Assembly: GCA_030052745.1 (NCBI GenBank)
Contig: JANBVO010000012.1
Coordinates: forward strand, 186,001-250,000
DNA from: Pleurostoma richardsiae
Taxonomy: Eukaryota > Ascomycota > Sordariomycetes > Calosphaeriales > Pleurostomataceae
Length of the DNA stretch: 64,000 nt
Direction: 5' to 3'
Every line of letters starts with the position of its first letter. Position 1 is the first letter of the stretch. Positions 46,632 to 56,899 of the stretch are shown in pieces. The translations under genes were made by a program, and so were the position numbers. The notes beneath the pieces are model-generated. The model was not told where the DNA came from and made no database searches. It saw nothing but the letters and a program-made list of their open reading frames with translations.

Positions 46632-48473
46632 ATGCGCACTACGCATCTAATACTCGAGCTTCTCTTGCTGTCAACAACGGAGGCTGGTCCTCTCAAGCGG
46701 GACTCGCCCGCTGGATCCACGTTGGCAAAGCGGGCAAAATGGATCCGACAGGAGGGCGGATTCCACAATACTAGTATCCTCAGTGCCATACCAGTCGACT
46801 CTTCAACAACCGCGACTTCCGCCCTCGAAACAACCTCCTCCCTCTCATCTATTGCAAATGTCGATGCTAGCACCTCTGTCTCCAGCAGCGTGTCTTCGAC
46901 TACCGAGATAAAAAGCACATCGACTAATACCTTGTCTTCTACGACCTCCACCGTCCCATCTTTGGTGTCCAGCTCGGTGTCTTCAAGCACACGCACAATG
47001 GCCAGTTCTATGGCACTCGGAGCGCTCAGCTTGACCACGACTGCAACATCGAGCTCAGACCTGTCTTCGACCTCCTCGATTCTCGACGCCTCGTCCTCAA
47101 CGTCGACGACCTTGTCCTCTAGCGCGCAAAACTCTTCGTCGGCCTCGTCATCGATATCAGCCCACAGCCTGGGTGGCGAGGGCGGGACTACAATCATCAC
47201 GTTCGTGCCTACTGTATCCAGCTCGGCAGTTGCTTCGCCTTCAACGATCTCATCCAAATCAGCTGTGTTGAGTAGCAGCTCTTTCACGTCAAGCTCCTCT
47301 GCAGGAGATTCGTCCGTCACGGCTTCGTCAGCAGGAAGTTCGTCGGCATCTGTCGACAACGCCGAGACACAGTCCGAGAGCTCTTCCACAGAATCAGCCA
47401 CAACCGTCACGACTCTGTCGAGCTCCAGCGTCGCGTCCCTGTCCTCCCCCCTTTCTACGAGTACGTCTTCGACGAGCTCTACTCCAGCTTCGAGCCCCAG
47501 TATAACCGGAACTCCCAATACTGGTGTCCCCACCGCCATCCGGACCTTACCGGCGTCCACCACTACGGTCTCGCCCGACATCTACGCCAGCAACCTCGCA
47601 CAGGCAAAGCAGTACAATGCCATCTTCGCCGGCCTGACCGAGCAGACAGCCTGCTCACCAGGCCAGGTGGCCTGCGTCGGCGGCAACATTGGCGAATGCG
47701 GTTCTGACGGCGCCTTCGTCGTCGGACAGTGCGACGCCAGCTCGACCTGCGTCGCCCTGCCGATGAACACGACCAGGGGCGTGGAGATCGACTGCTGGGA
47801 GACCACCTTCGCGGAGAGTGTGCTGGGGACATCGTTAACGGCCTCCGGAGGCGGCCAGGCGACAGCGACGACAGCTGATAGTACCTCGTCCGTGACCTCT
47901 TCTACGACGAACGAATCGGAGACGACGATCACCACGACGGCCTCTCCAGGCCTCCAGACAGTGACTGTCACTGTGGAGAGCGGCGCGAAGACCACTTCAT
48001 CAGGCGGCGAGGTGGTCGCGACGACATCTAGCACATCGACATCGCGCTCCACAACTACGACGCCTGCGGATACACTTTCTGCCGGGACCTTTACTGCCTC
48101 GTTAGCCGCCAGCTCATCGACCTTCAGCACGAAGGACATCCCGCTGACCGTCGACCCCGTCATCGTGTCGACTCAGGCGCCAGCTACCACCGCCACAGCC
48201 ACCAGGACGCGGGACCACGGGCACGGGAGCGGGAGCGGGGAAGGAGCGCAAAGCTCCGGTGGAGGCTCCTTCGGCGACGGCTTCGGCGGGAACGGCAACG
48301 TCGTGGCCACCACGACGACGGCACCGGCGGCGACCAGCGGGGGAGGAGCGGCGCTGCCCACGGTGACGGTCACCACGTCGGTGACGGTGACGACGACGGA
48401 GCATGACACTGTCACGGTCACGAAGACGGAGACGACGCTCGTGACGGCTACTGTGAAGATCCTCGGCGGGTGA
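46632..48473 (+). CDS. secreted Ser/Thr-rich cell-wall protein with CBM19-like core
   Basis: This is an intronless 613-aa protein from the ATG at 46632; an upstream in-frame ATG at 46566 was rejected because it buries the signal sequence. The signal peptide spans about residues 1-18 (MRTTHLILELLLLSTTEA). Two dibasic sites follow (L-K-R at 21-23, A-K-R at 32-34), suited to Kex2 processing. Residues 50-310 are mucin-like, mostly Ser, Thr, Ala and Val. A folded island at about 317-398 (FAGLTEQTACSPGQVACVGG ... STCVALP) holds all six cysteines and resembles chitin-binding CBM19 modules. A second Ser/Thr region with Gly-rich patches runs to the end. No hydrophobic GPI tail is visible, so the protein is likely secreted or wall-associated without an anchor. 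The skewed codons create a 327-codon acidic antisense frame. Confidence 0.8.
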   Translation: MRTTHLILELLLLSTTEAGPLKRDSPAGSTLAKRAKWIRQEGGFHNTSILSAIPVDSSTTATSALETTSSLSSIANVDASTSVSSSVSSTTEIKSTSTNTLSSTTSTVPSLVSSSVSSSTRTMASSMALGALSLTTTATSSSDLSSTSSILDASSSTSTTLSSSAQNSSSASSSISAHSLGGEGGTTIITFVPTVSSSAVASPSTISSKSAVLSSSSFTSSSSAGDSSVTASSAGSSSASVDNAETQSESSSTESATTVTTLSSSSVASLSSPLSTSTSSTSSTPASSPSITGTPNTGVPTAIRTLPASTTTVSPDIYASNLAQAKQYNAIFAGLTEQTACSPGQVACVGGNIGECGSDGAFVVGQCDASSTCVALPMNTTRGVEIDCWETTFAESVLGTSLTASGGGQATATTADSTSSVTSSTTNESETTITTTASPGLQTVTVTVESGAKTTSSGGEVVATTSSTSTSRSTTTTPADTLSAGTFTASLAASSSTFSTKDIPLTVDPVIVSTQAPATTATATRTRDHGHGSGSGEGAQSSGGGSFGDGFGGNGNVVATTTTAPAATSGGGAALPTVTVTTSVTVTTTEHDTVTVTKTETTLVTATVKILGG

Positions 48474-49355
48474 TCGCAGGCGGAAGGAAAGTGGAGGAGA
48501 AGAAGGGTGAGCATCGGCAGTGTGAATAATCGAACCGGCGATTTGCCCACAATCACCTGCCGGTAACACCATGGGGAATATGCCCTTCGGTAGGGAATAG
48601 GCGTAAAATGGTTTTGGGATGGCTCGTCTAATACGCGGGAAAAGAGTGGGAAACAGGAGTAAGTAATTTGGGAGGTTAGCGAAAAAGCGGCATCTACACC
48701 TAAACTGTCAGGATAATAATCCATTCATTTTGCGATCGATACTCTGTCCTGGTCACTGTCTCGATCAGGCTTCTGATGTTCCCGTTGCTGAGGGGTTGTG
48801 TCTTGAAACCGCAGGGACTTACGAGATTCCTCCGTCTCGTCGTTGACCATCAACACATATCTTCGTCTCAGAGGCTGGATGAGAAGCTTCTTGTTCGCGG
48901 CATATTCTGGATATGAAGCACGTCACGGCATCATCTGAATGAAGTATGCGGGTGTATGTGTTCTCTCTATATATGGAGACGCCCCTATAGGCACGCCCCT
49001 ATAGGCACGCCCATCGACCCTCCGGCCATGCTCCCGTCGCTGCCTACTGCGCGCAACGCCCGCCATCCAGTATCCACTATATCTAGAAACTCTCCAGATC
49101 GCGAGAAGCTGGTGTTATGCAAGCAGATCGCTGTCTACTGACCGATCCAGCCAATCCACCCTTTCCGTATGCTCCAGCGGGGAATGCCCGCGTCTAATAA
49201 GGATGATGCCGATTCTGATTGACGCAAGACTGGAAAGGCAAATCTCGGGCCGCACGCGCCCACGATCCAATGCTATGCATCTGTGCTGTCGTTCTTCCCA
49301 AGCAAGCAGGCGAGTTATTATAAGAAGGCAAAGAAAATATAGATCGCTCCTTTCA
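48474..49355. other. intergenic between convergent genes
   Basis: This 882-bp stretch lies between the stops of the wall-protein gene and the DNA methyltransferase. There is no gene, only the short repeat listed separately. Confidence 0.55.
48979..49012. repeat. 14-bp direct repeat ACGCCCCTATAGGC x 2.4
   Basis: Two perfect adjacent copies and a partial third; each unit contains the inverted core CCTATAGG. It lies between convergent genes. Confidence 0.8.
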
Positions 49356-52300
49356 TCAGAAAGAACAGATGTCTACATCATCGTCCTCGTCGAAGAGATC
49401 CAGCCGCACTACAGTCAGCTCCTTAGGCGTGGCGTGGCGGTCCGTATCGTCTTTTGAAGTCATCAGTGACTTGTCCCCTTCATCCAGTCCTAGGCGCGCC
49501 TTCTTGGTAAGACCGGAGCCTAGGAATCGAGACAGGTGCCTCTTCCGGGCAGAGAGCAGCGCAGGTCCGACAGTGGCCCCGGCGCTGTCCGGTATGCTCG
49601 TGGCCGGGGTCGAGTCCGTCCTGTCCCCAGCAGTTGAGTCGGGAGAGATACGGAGCTCCGAGGCCTTCGAGCTGGAAGCACCATTGTCGTCTTCAGAGAA
49701 GTAGATAGGTAGTAGGGCCTGCTCGCCCCTGACCGCAGGCGCTTGAGTTTCGGAGGCCAACGGGTCCTCGTCATCCTCCACCGCTATGAGCGTAGCATCC
49801 TCGCCGACCTCGATGGCATGTGTCGTCGACGCCAAGACTTCCGAAATCGCCGTAGAGGCGGGCTCCTCGTCGTAAAGCGTGCCTAGCCAAGCCTCTCGGA
49901 ACTTGAGACCCAGAGCCAGGGCAATCTGGCGGGCGACGCTATTGCCAACCATGCGCCACTGGCTCATCGTGTCTCCCACCAAAACCTCATCATCCGGGAT
50001 GCCCTGCGCGCGCCTGACCTCCATCAGCGTGATCGGCCGCGGCTGGTTCCAGTGCATTTGCCTGCCGCCGACACGGGCGTCGGTGTGGGAGCACATGGTG
50101 GTGATGGTCGCAAAAACCTGGTACGGACTGATGCGGCCCCATGCATTGGAGTTGTGCTGCACCCTGCTTTTGCCACTGTCCGGGTACGCATCCCTATCCT
50201 CTGGGGGCATGATGCCGTGGCCCCTATTCCATGCTTTGGCGAAGTTCATGCCGTACGGATAGACCGGGATGTTAAGGATCTGAGAGAAGCCGTTCTTCCT
50301 CTCCCTGGCTGTGCTCTCACTGATAATATTTGCCGTGGTGATGTGTAGACCGAGCCTGTGGTCCGGGCAAGGGACGCAGGTGTCCACCTTGCCCTCCATT
50401 ATATCTGGGAGGTCACCCGTAGCCTCCCGCGCGCTGACATACTTGAAGGCGGTCGGGACAACCTCTCTTCGCACGTAGGGTTCGCCGTTGGTCATCAGGC
50501 CTAGGCCCGCGAGATTAGTCTTTGGCGGATGCGAGTGGGAAATTGGAGGCGCGGTAGGCAAAGGCAGCCCCGGGGCTGCAAAGTACAGAAACGCTCGAAC
50601 GCGCTGCTGTGGTGCGCCATGCGACCACGCATCCCCCTGGATGATCTGGGCCTGGTAGCCCATGCCAATGATTGCGCAAATCAGCTGGGAGAAGAAATCC
50701 TCTTTGCGGTTTGCCTTTGACTGCACGATAGATGGCACATTCTCCAGTATGCCGTACTTTGGACGATAGAAGTCGATGAAAGACGCGAATGAAGCGACAA
50801 GGGACCTGTTCTTCAGCTGAGGAAGAGTTGCCTTATCGCTAGTAAGCAGCGAAAATCCCGGGCACGGACTGCCGCCTGATATAAGGTCGACCTCGCCGGG
50901 CTGCGGGACAGAATCGGAAAATCTCCCTTGGAGGCCCCGGTGCAGCATGTCGTCGACGGAGCCAAGAAACGGGTGCACAGAACAGGGCGACTTAGCGTTC
51001 GCCATATAGGTATGGATAGCCCGGTCCCAGATGTCGTTCGCCCACCGACACTGTATGGCGCCCCCTTCTTCAAGGCCTCGGCCGAAGTTACCGCAGCCAC
51101 AGAAGAGATCCATGGCGCGCAGTTTCTTGCAGCGGCGACTCGGGTCGAATCCCTGTCGTGGCAACGTTGTAGTTGTCTTCAGGGGAACATATCGCGGCTC
51201 GCCGTCTTCTAGGACCTCCTGGTGAGTGATGAAGAAGACATTTCCCGTTCCGTTTCGGTCATATGGCGTCGGTATCTTGTCGTTAGGTCGGAAGGCTCTT
51301 ACGAGACACCTTCCCTCAATCTTCGCCATCCTGACATTCGTGTATTGGTCCGTAAAGACGAGCTCGTTAGGTGGACATTTAGGGCCGCTTGGATCCACCT
51401 TCCTTCGTCGTAGAAGTTTCCTCAACCGTGCATATTCCTTGCTGCCTTCGCGATAGACATCTACGATGATCGAAGGCTCCAGGACCTCAAGCTCTCCCGG
51501 ACTTGTCGCGGCCAGAATGGTGTCACCAACTCTGTAAGGCGTCTCCTTGTGTTCGTGGTCACATGTGAGGTGTGATTTCTGCAACGTGACGAACCGCCGC
51601 TCCTCGGTTGTATAGGTCTGCCTCACGAAGAATTCCGCAGTGGTATCAGGCGAGCCAAGCCACTCCACAGTATGGACATCCAGAATCTCATTGTCATGAA
51701 CTTTCGAGTCCCTCCCTTCTTTGCAAGTGCAGTGGTCAGAGAGAAAAAGCTCGTTCCCATAAGGATACCGCATCGAGCAGCAAGGTGTCTCGGCCGGGCG
51801 ATACAACCATGTGACATCGAAGCAACGAGAGTTGTTCTTGAGGTAATAGACCTTCTGGATAAGGCCAAACCATCTGTCACCTTCGCTGTTCCACTTCGTG
51901 CCGGTATGAGCAGGGTCCGGAGGAGTCGATATTGTATCGCCCGGTCTAATCTTGGCTATCATGTCTGCCCGTGATTGTCCCTTTCTGGCCCGACAAGTGA
52001 AAGACAAGCCAGTATGAGGGTGTTTCGGCCATGAGCTCTCGACCGCCTCGGAGGAGTCCACCGTCGGAACGACGCTCTGCAAGATTTGGCCGACCTGCAT
52101 GTGAGAGAAGCATTCATAGATGTAAGGCGTAACGATTGTGGGCGACACTTCTTTCGCATCATGACGATCGATGGTCTTGTACCGTGAGAAGGTCCTGATT
52201 TCGCTCCAGATCTGTAGCTTCTTCGTCCCCACTGCAAAGTGTTCCTTGTAGATGAACTCCTGGTTGGCGACTATAGCCGTGCGGAAATCGTCTCTACCAT

Positions 52301-53330
52301 ACGCCTTCAGCCACGCTCGAAAACTGGGCGAGTTCTTGTGCGCCTTTTTGAGCCACTGACTGAAGTTGCTCCTAAAATCGAGTATGGTAACGTTCCGCCC
52401 CTTCTCGGTCATTGCCTCGCAGTAGTCGACGAAATGCTTGGCAAGGTCGGCGACCCACAAGAACGGCTTATGAAACCGCGCATATTCTATCGCGGGATTC
52501 TTGAGGCGGTAGTAGATCTCCCGGTCCTTGTTGTAGCGGGAACGTATCCAGATCTGGTCGCCGACAGTCGGATTCTGGACGCCGTAGTTGCCGAGAGGAA
52601 CTTCGTCAAATGGCCTCTCTTGGACGTAGAATCGTAGGTCGCCTATGCTCAGAATGCCGTCAAAGAGGAACTCAGAGTGGCCAATCTTCGTATTGAGATG
52701 GTGAAGAGGTCGAAGCTCAAAAGGCATAATCTTCCGATTCACATAGATTGAGAACTGGTCCAGCTCGAATTCCGCAAAGTCATCCTGCAACTGGGACTCG
52801 TCAAACTTCAGGAGTTCTGATACAGCCACCCGCTCCTTAGCAACTGGAAGCGGCGGCTCATAGCCCTCGAAGATTGATCGAGGGTGGATGAGGCCGGAAC
52901 GTGGCAGTTCCACAACCATATCCGTGTATCTGTGAGGTTGCTTGGCGCCCACAGGTAACGACTCTGTAGTCACATCGAAAACCTCTGACTGATCGTCGTC
53001 ACCGATGGCGTCCAGTTCCACTTGGAGTGACCTTCCCAACGTTGCGGAAACGTCTCCCCCATGCTTGGATGCGTCCAGGTCGTCCGGCAGGGCCGTCTCA
53101 TCCATATCAAGGATTTGATCCCGAAAATCCGAAGCTGGGGCAACGCCGGGGAAATCGCTGCCCTCCAAGTCGTCCTCCAACAACGGCGGCATGGCTGTAG
53201 TGACCCAACATGAAGACCTGAGGTAGGCGTGGTGAAGTTCAGACGGATGAGCCGGCGCCAGCGTCTGCGCCTCGGGCCCTGAACTGGAGCGATGCAAAGG
53301 GAGGCTCAATGAGATGCCATCAGCAACCAA
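49356..53330 (-). CDS. dim-2: DNA (cytosine-5) methyltransferase, DIM-2 type
   Basis: This is a single exon of up to 1324 aa; a second in-frame ATG at 53192 (MPPLLEDDLEG) is an equally good start and would remove 46 residues. The middle carries a replication-foci-like domain (VGDQIWIRSRYNKDREIYYR, about residue 255 on), a BAH module (DRWFGLIQKVYYLKNNSRCF, about 487) and a second BAH-like segment. The catalytic C-terminus has the methyltransferase motifs in order: I, MDLFCGCGNFGRGLEEGG (about 738); IV, SGGSPCPGFS with the nucleophilic Cys (about 820); VI, GILENVPSIV; VIII, QQRVRAFLYF; and X, VGNSVARQIALALGL (about 1128). BAH domains plus this size match DIM-2 rather than the shorter RID. DIM-2 methylates cytosines in any context, guided by H3K9me3 and HP1. 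The C-terminal 190 residues are acidic and variable. Confidence 0.9.
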   Translation of the reverse strand: MVADGISLSLPLHRSSSGPEAQTLAPAHPSELHHAYLRSSCWVTTAMPPLLEDDLEGSDFPGVAPASDFRDQILDMDETALPDDLDASKHGGDVSATLGRSLQVELDAIGDDDQSEVFDVTTESLPVGAKQPHRYTDMVVELPRSGLIHPRSIFEGYEPPLPVAKERVAVSELLKFDESQLQDDFAEFELDQFSIYVNRKIMPFELRPLHHLNTKIGHSEFLFDGILSIGDLRFYVQERPFDEVPLGNYGVQNPTVGDQIWIRSRYNKDREIYYRLKNPAIEYARFHKPFLWVADLAKHFVDYCEAMTEKGRNVTILDFRSNFSQWLKKAHKNSPSFRAWLKAYGRDDFRTAIVANQEFIYKEHFAVGTKKLQIWSEIRTFSRYKTIDRHDAKEVSPTIVTPYIYECFSHMQVGQILQSVVPTVDSSEAVESSWPKHPHTGLSFTCRARKGQSRADMIAKIRPGDTISTPPDPAHTGTKWNSEGDRWFGLIQKVYYLKNNSRCFDVTWLYRPAETPCCSMRYPYGNELFLSDHCTCKEGRDSKVHDNEILDVHTVEWLGSPDTTAEFFVRQTYTTEERRFVTLQKSHLTCDHEHKETPYRVGDTILAATSPGELEVLEPSIIVDVYREGSKEYARLRKLLRRRKVDPSGPKCPPNELVFTDQYTNVRMAKIEGRCLVRAFRPNDKIPTPYDRNGTGNVFFITHQEVLEDGEPRYVPLKTTTTLPRQGFDPSRRCKKLRAMDLFCGCGNFGRGLEEGGAIQCRWANDIWDRAIHTYMANAKSPCSVHPFLGSVDDMLHRGLQGRFSDSVPQPGEVDLISGGSPCPGFSLLTSDKATLPQLKNRSLVASFASFIDFYRPKYGILENVPSIVQSKANRKEDFFSQLICAIIGMGYQAQIIQGDAWSHGAPQQRVRAFLYFAAPGLPLPTAPPISHSHPPKTNLAGLGLMTNGEPYVRREVVPTAFKYVSAREATGDLPDIMEGKVDTCVPCPDHRLGLHITTANIISESTARERKNGFSQILNIPVYPYGMNFAKAWNRGHGIMPPEDRDAYPDSGKSRVQHNSNAWGRISPYQVFATITTMCSHTDARVGGRQMHWNQPRPITLMEVRRAQGIPDDEVLVGDTMSQWRMVGNSVARQIALALGLKFREAWLGTLYDEEPASTAISEVLASTTHAIEVGEDATLIAVEDDEDPLASETQAPAVRGEQALLPIYFSEDDNGASSSKASELRISPDSTAGDRTDSTPATSIPDSAGATVGPALLSARKRHLSRFLGSGLTKKARLGLDEGDKSLMTSKDDTDRHATPKELTVVRLDLFDEDDDVDICSF

Positions 53331-54184
53331 TCAGCCCGTCTCTCGAGGCAGTCAATGAAGGAAACCCTGCGGTAAATGTGCTGAGACGGTCGACGGTTTC
53401 TGGCAGTCCTCGAAACAAAGGAAGAACGCTAGAGGCGTTCTCTCAACTCGAGGAGCCTCATGTGTGTTCGCTCTGATGGGAATCTGAGAGCAAGGCAAGG
53501 TGAAAGCCAAACAGGCTATTGTCATAATGGGAACAATCCCGTTTAGAAAGCAGTATGTGGTAAGTGAAGTATGAGATTGGCGCAACTCGGGCGGCGAGTC
53601 TGAACTCAGTGTGAGGGTGACGCCCGTCGTCGCGACGCCCACAAGCAGACACGCATGCGCCCGCCGTAAAAGTCGAACAATGCAAATAAAGAATTATATG
53701 TAGGCAAAGATTCCCCCCAAAAGATGCACTTTTTACACCAAGCAGTTCTGCGAGGACAGGCAAAGGGATATGCGCTTGCAGCGCTGTCTGTCTGTCGTGT
53801 TTATGTCGGTCCAGCTCGAGGTACCTTGGCAGGGATCGGTAGCGCAAAGACGCGCGAAGGTACGCCAGATGAGCAATTGGCCAATCAGCGACAAGCGCTG
53901 CAGCCGCCCCTGCAAGCAATGCTTTTCCACATGCGGATCCATGACAAAGCACTCACTACAGATACTCGATCACAGATGCCTGGTACCCAACGCTTGCATG
54001 CAGGAGACCGCTCAAGGTCGGATTGTTGCCCTTTGTTGCCGGGTGTAAGAGTCGAGGGAACATGCAGGAACAGGGTATATATCTCGTATAATGTGTATAT
54101 GCTTCATAGATGTGTTGTGTTTTACATGAGGTCTTTATCAACGAGTCTCTTCTCATCGACACGTCAATACGGCCAGCTCAACTC
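53331..54184. other. intergenic, no gene recognised
   Basis: This holds the promoter of the DNA methyltransferase (right of 53330) and the 3' flank of the next minus-strand gene. An A/T-rich patch (GTATATATCTCGTATAATGT, 54075-54094) may serve 3'-end formation. Confidence 0.45.
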
Positions 54185-56899
54185 TCAGAGGACGCACCTT
54201 TCCCATGCATCCTTTCGCTGTTTGCCTCCTTCTAGACTCAAGCGGCTTGACGAGGCCCGAAACCGCTGCGCTCCCTGCTGCGAGTCGCCGCCCAGGTACA
54301 GCTCCACGTCTTTTGTGTCGGGCCAGCGCCAAGTGCAGCCCTTCTCCTCGCCCAGCTGTTCTAGCTTGCTCTTCACACGCTGCACGACCTCCGCCGGCAC
54401 CTGGTCCTCCGAGAAGGCGCGGAAGAACGCGAAGACGTGGCTCATCTGCTCGCTCTCCTTGTGGCTCGGGTCCTTGGCATCCTCGAGCGCACCGTCTTGG
54501 TCCCAGGCATTCAGCATCCATTCCATCACTCTTATCATTTCGTCGACGTCTCCGAGCATACCCAGCGTCCTGGTGTAGCTGTGGAGGTGGACCGCGCCCA
54601 CGTCGTGATAGAAGGTTGGCACCTCCGCGTCCTCTTCTGAGACGATCTCTGACTCTACCGGGCTGGTGAGCTCCCGGAATCCTTCTTTCAACTCGTGGTG
54701 TGCGTGCTGCACTAGCTGGCTGATGTTTGGGTGGCGGTACCTGACGCCCGCTATGCTGTCTTCCGCTGCCCGTCCGCTGCCTGGCGTATCGGACATGTCA
54801 TCCCATTTCAGTGCTTTTCGCAGGACGCCATTGAGGTAGTAAAATGATATGGCATCCAGTCCGCTGGACTTCTTCATCTTGGCGAATATCTTCAGGAAAA
54901 TCGCCAGTGCCTCAGCGTCGTTCTCTTGCTGACTAAGGATGGGGTTGAAGACGGTGTTTTTCTTCGCCAGTGCCTTCATGATGTTATGCCAAGGGGCCTT
55001 AAACTGCCTAGTCTCGTGAGGATTGTACGAGAGTCTTAACTCTGCAAGTCTCATAGCATGACTGAGGCAGTTGTAGAGGCGCGGTGAAGTCTCACCCTCG
55101 AGAGTGAAACGCAGTCGAGTGGCCGGTTGTAGCCGGCAAAGAAGCGAGACGTATGCACTGAAAACAGGGAGTGGTATCTCTTTAAGATATGTAGATTCGG
55201 TTCGGTTCGGCGCTGTTAGGTCGGCAATTGCTTTTCTGCTGAGGGGGCTGTCCTGGAGATACTGGAGAGCCGTCTCAAGCGAAGGCGCATGGTAAATCAG
55301 GAGAGCCAGACACTTTCCGACCGGCCGGTTCCCGTCGCGCAGCATGCGGCTATACAACTCATCAACGCTCGGAGGACGGAGCCGAGCCTTTTCAAAGTCG
55401 CTGAGGTTAACGTCATGTACTGGAAACACCAACTTGTTGTCCCCGGGTAAGACGTTTGGAGACCTGGCTTCTTCTGCGAATATCTTCTCAAACATCTCGG
55501 CGTACACCTGAAAGTTCGGCTTGAAACCACCCTTGGGGCCGTTGCTAAACAGATGCCAGGCCTCGTGGGCGTTTCGTGTCGCCTGGACACGAGCAGCCCA
55601 GTCTGAAAACACGTTCAATATCGCGTGGCGGCCTTGCCAGGTGCGTGGCGGCAGGGATCGCGTTTGGATCGAAGGTGCTTCGTCGGTGATGGCGCCACCG
55701 AGAACACCAAGCGTATGATCAACGCTAGCGTCTCCGTACCCAGCTTCCCGTCGGAGATTGCCCGCCTTGACGCTCATACTCCAGTCGTCTTCCAGCTTTC
55801 TCCTTTCATCCACCCCATCCCACTCTTCTCTGTAAGGAGGCCATGTCTTTGCGAGCCGCCCTGCCACTTTCCTCTCCGCGTCAGACTTCGTCAAGCCGAT
55901 CATGACACGGCGAATGGCGCGGAAACTCTGTCCGTCAATGACAAGGGGTCGCTTGAGCCTCGTGGACAGAGCTAGAAGAGTCTTCTGGGCTTTCCAATTG
56001 AATTGCCTCTGCGCAAGGGCGTTCGTCAATGGTCGCTGATGAAAAAGCTGCAAGGCGTAGTTAAACACGAAACACCGCGCAGCGTATCCACTCCGACCAG
56101 TCGTCTTTTTTGGAAGTGTGTCGTTCGATATGGACTCGATATATGTTGAAACAAGCCGAGCCACCGTCACGATGGAAGATGGCCAGGTCCGCATGACATG
56201 GTGAACCAGGCGCCTGAGAAGTACGCAGAAGTGTTCAGGGGTCATGTTCAAGGAATTGTCGAGCGAGCGTCGAGTAGCGCCCCAGGATAGATGTTGGTCA
56301 TGTTTCTTGCCTTTCCTCTGGCAGTACTGCTGCGCGATATAGTCGAATACGGTCATCAGAGACCGTCCCTTGACGATCGATTCGTCCCGGTTGAGTATTT
56401 GGTAGAGTACGAAGATGGGCTTGTGGCCCGGAGTCGAAACGAGCCTCTCAATCTTCGCATCCCCATCCTCGGCTGACAGGATCCAATACCAGCGGTCCAA
56501 GTCAGCCTCACTTATGCCCTTGAAAGCGAGACTGTTGAGGCGAGCTCGCCACTGTCCCGAGTCTCCCAGACACTCTGAAAGGCTGGTCTGTACTTCAGCC
56601 TCGTCTCTCCGCATCGCCTGTTGCAGGGTCATGATCGGAAGCCGCAGGCTACGGCTCTCTGCGGCCTTCCGGAAGAGCTGCCAATTGTTCCATGTCAGAG
56701 AGGCTTGCCGGCCTTTCAGTCTAAGGGCCAGAATGGCATTCGGCGAGAAGGGTAGGGACTTCGGAAATCGTCGCACACGATGTTTCCGCTTGGAGGTAGA
56801 GCTGCGGTCGGCATTATCTTGACGCTCTCGGCTTATCTGTGAGGCAGTAGTCGATTGAAAGCGACCGTGCCGGCATTCCGTCAGTGAACCCTGTAGCAC
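54185..56899 (-). CDS. large mitochondrial-type helical-repeat (PPR-like) protein, 5' end unresolved
   Basis: An open frame of about 905 codons ends at 54185. Its first codon in this frame is GTG, directly after an in-frame stop, so an upstream exon must supply the start. An acceptor at TCAAAG or CTACAG fits, but no donor with matching phase was found; a nearby ATG lies at 56978. The beginning (RHGRFQSTTASQISRER) looks like the end of a mitochondrial presequence, followed by a very basic stretch (KRKHRVRRFPKSLPFS). The rest is helical with repeated motifs (NAHEAWHLFSNG, VDEMIRVMEWML, LHSYTRTLGMLGDVDE) resembling degenerate pentatricopeptide repeats. Fungal proteins of this kind usually assist expression of a mitochondrial mRNA. 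The exact target is unknown. It is divergent from sas2. Confidence 0.7.
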   Translation of the reverse strand: MLQGSLTECRHGRFQSTTASQISRERQDNADRSSTSKRKHRVRRFPKSLPFSPNAILALRLKGRQASLTWNNWQLFRKAAESRSLRLPIMTLQQAMRRDEAEVQTSLSECLGDSGQWRARLNSLAFKGISEADLDRWYWILSAEDGDAKIERLVSTPGHKPIFVLYQILNRDESIVKGRSLMTVFDYIAQQYCQRKGKKHDQHLSWGATRRSLDNSLNMTPEHFCVLLRRLVHHVMRTWPSSIVTVARLVSTYIESISNDTLPKKTTGRSGYAARCFVFNYALQLFHQRPLTNALAQRQFNWKAQKTLLALSTRLKRPLVIDGQSFRAIRRVMIGLTKSDAERKVAGRLAKTWPPYREEWDGVDERRKLEDDWSMSVKAGNLRREAGYGDASVDHTLGVLGGAITDEAPSIQTRSLPPRTWQGRHAILNVFSDWAARVQATRNAHEAWHLFSNGPKGGFKPNFQVYAEMFEKIFAEEARSPNVLPGDNKLVFPVHDVNLSDFEKARLRPPSVDELYSRMLRDGNRPVGKCLALLIYHAPSLETALQYLQDSPLSRKAIADLTAPNRTESTYLKEIPLPVFSAYVSLLCRLQPATRLRFTLEGETSPRLYNCLSHAMRLAELRLSYNPHETRQFKAPWHNIMKALAKKNTVFNPILSQQENDAEALAIFLKIFAKMKKSSGLDAISFYYLNGVLRKALKWDDMSDTPGSGRAAEDSIAGVRYRHPNISQLVQHAHHELKEGFRELTSPVESEIVSEEDAEVPTFYHDVGAVHLHSYTRTLGMLGDVDEMIRVMEWMLNAWDQDGALEDAKDPSHKESEQMSHVFAFFRAFSEDQVPAEVVQRVKSKLEQLGEEKGCTWRWPDTKDVELYLGGDSQQGAQRFRASSSRLSLEGGKQRKDAWERCVL

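Noticed and set aside
46598-47581. 327-codon acidic minus-strand frame over the wall-protein gene
   Set aside because: Ser/Thr codons read backwards give Asp, Glu and Val codons without stops; there is no domain, and the plus strand has a signal peptide and Cys core.
49356-53330. RID (RIP-associated) methyltransferase
   Set aside because: The protein is much longer than RID and carries replication-foci and BAH modules, which fit DIM-2.
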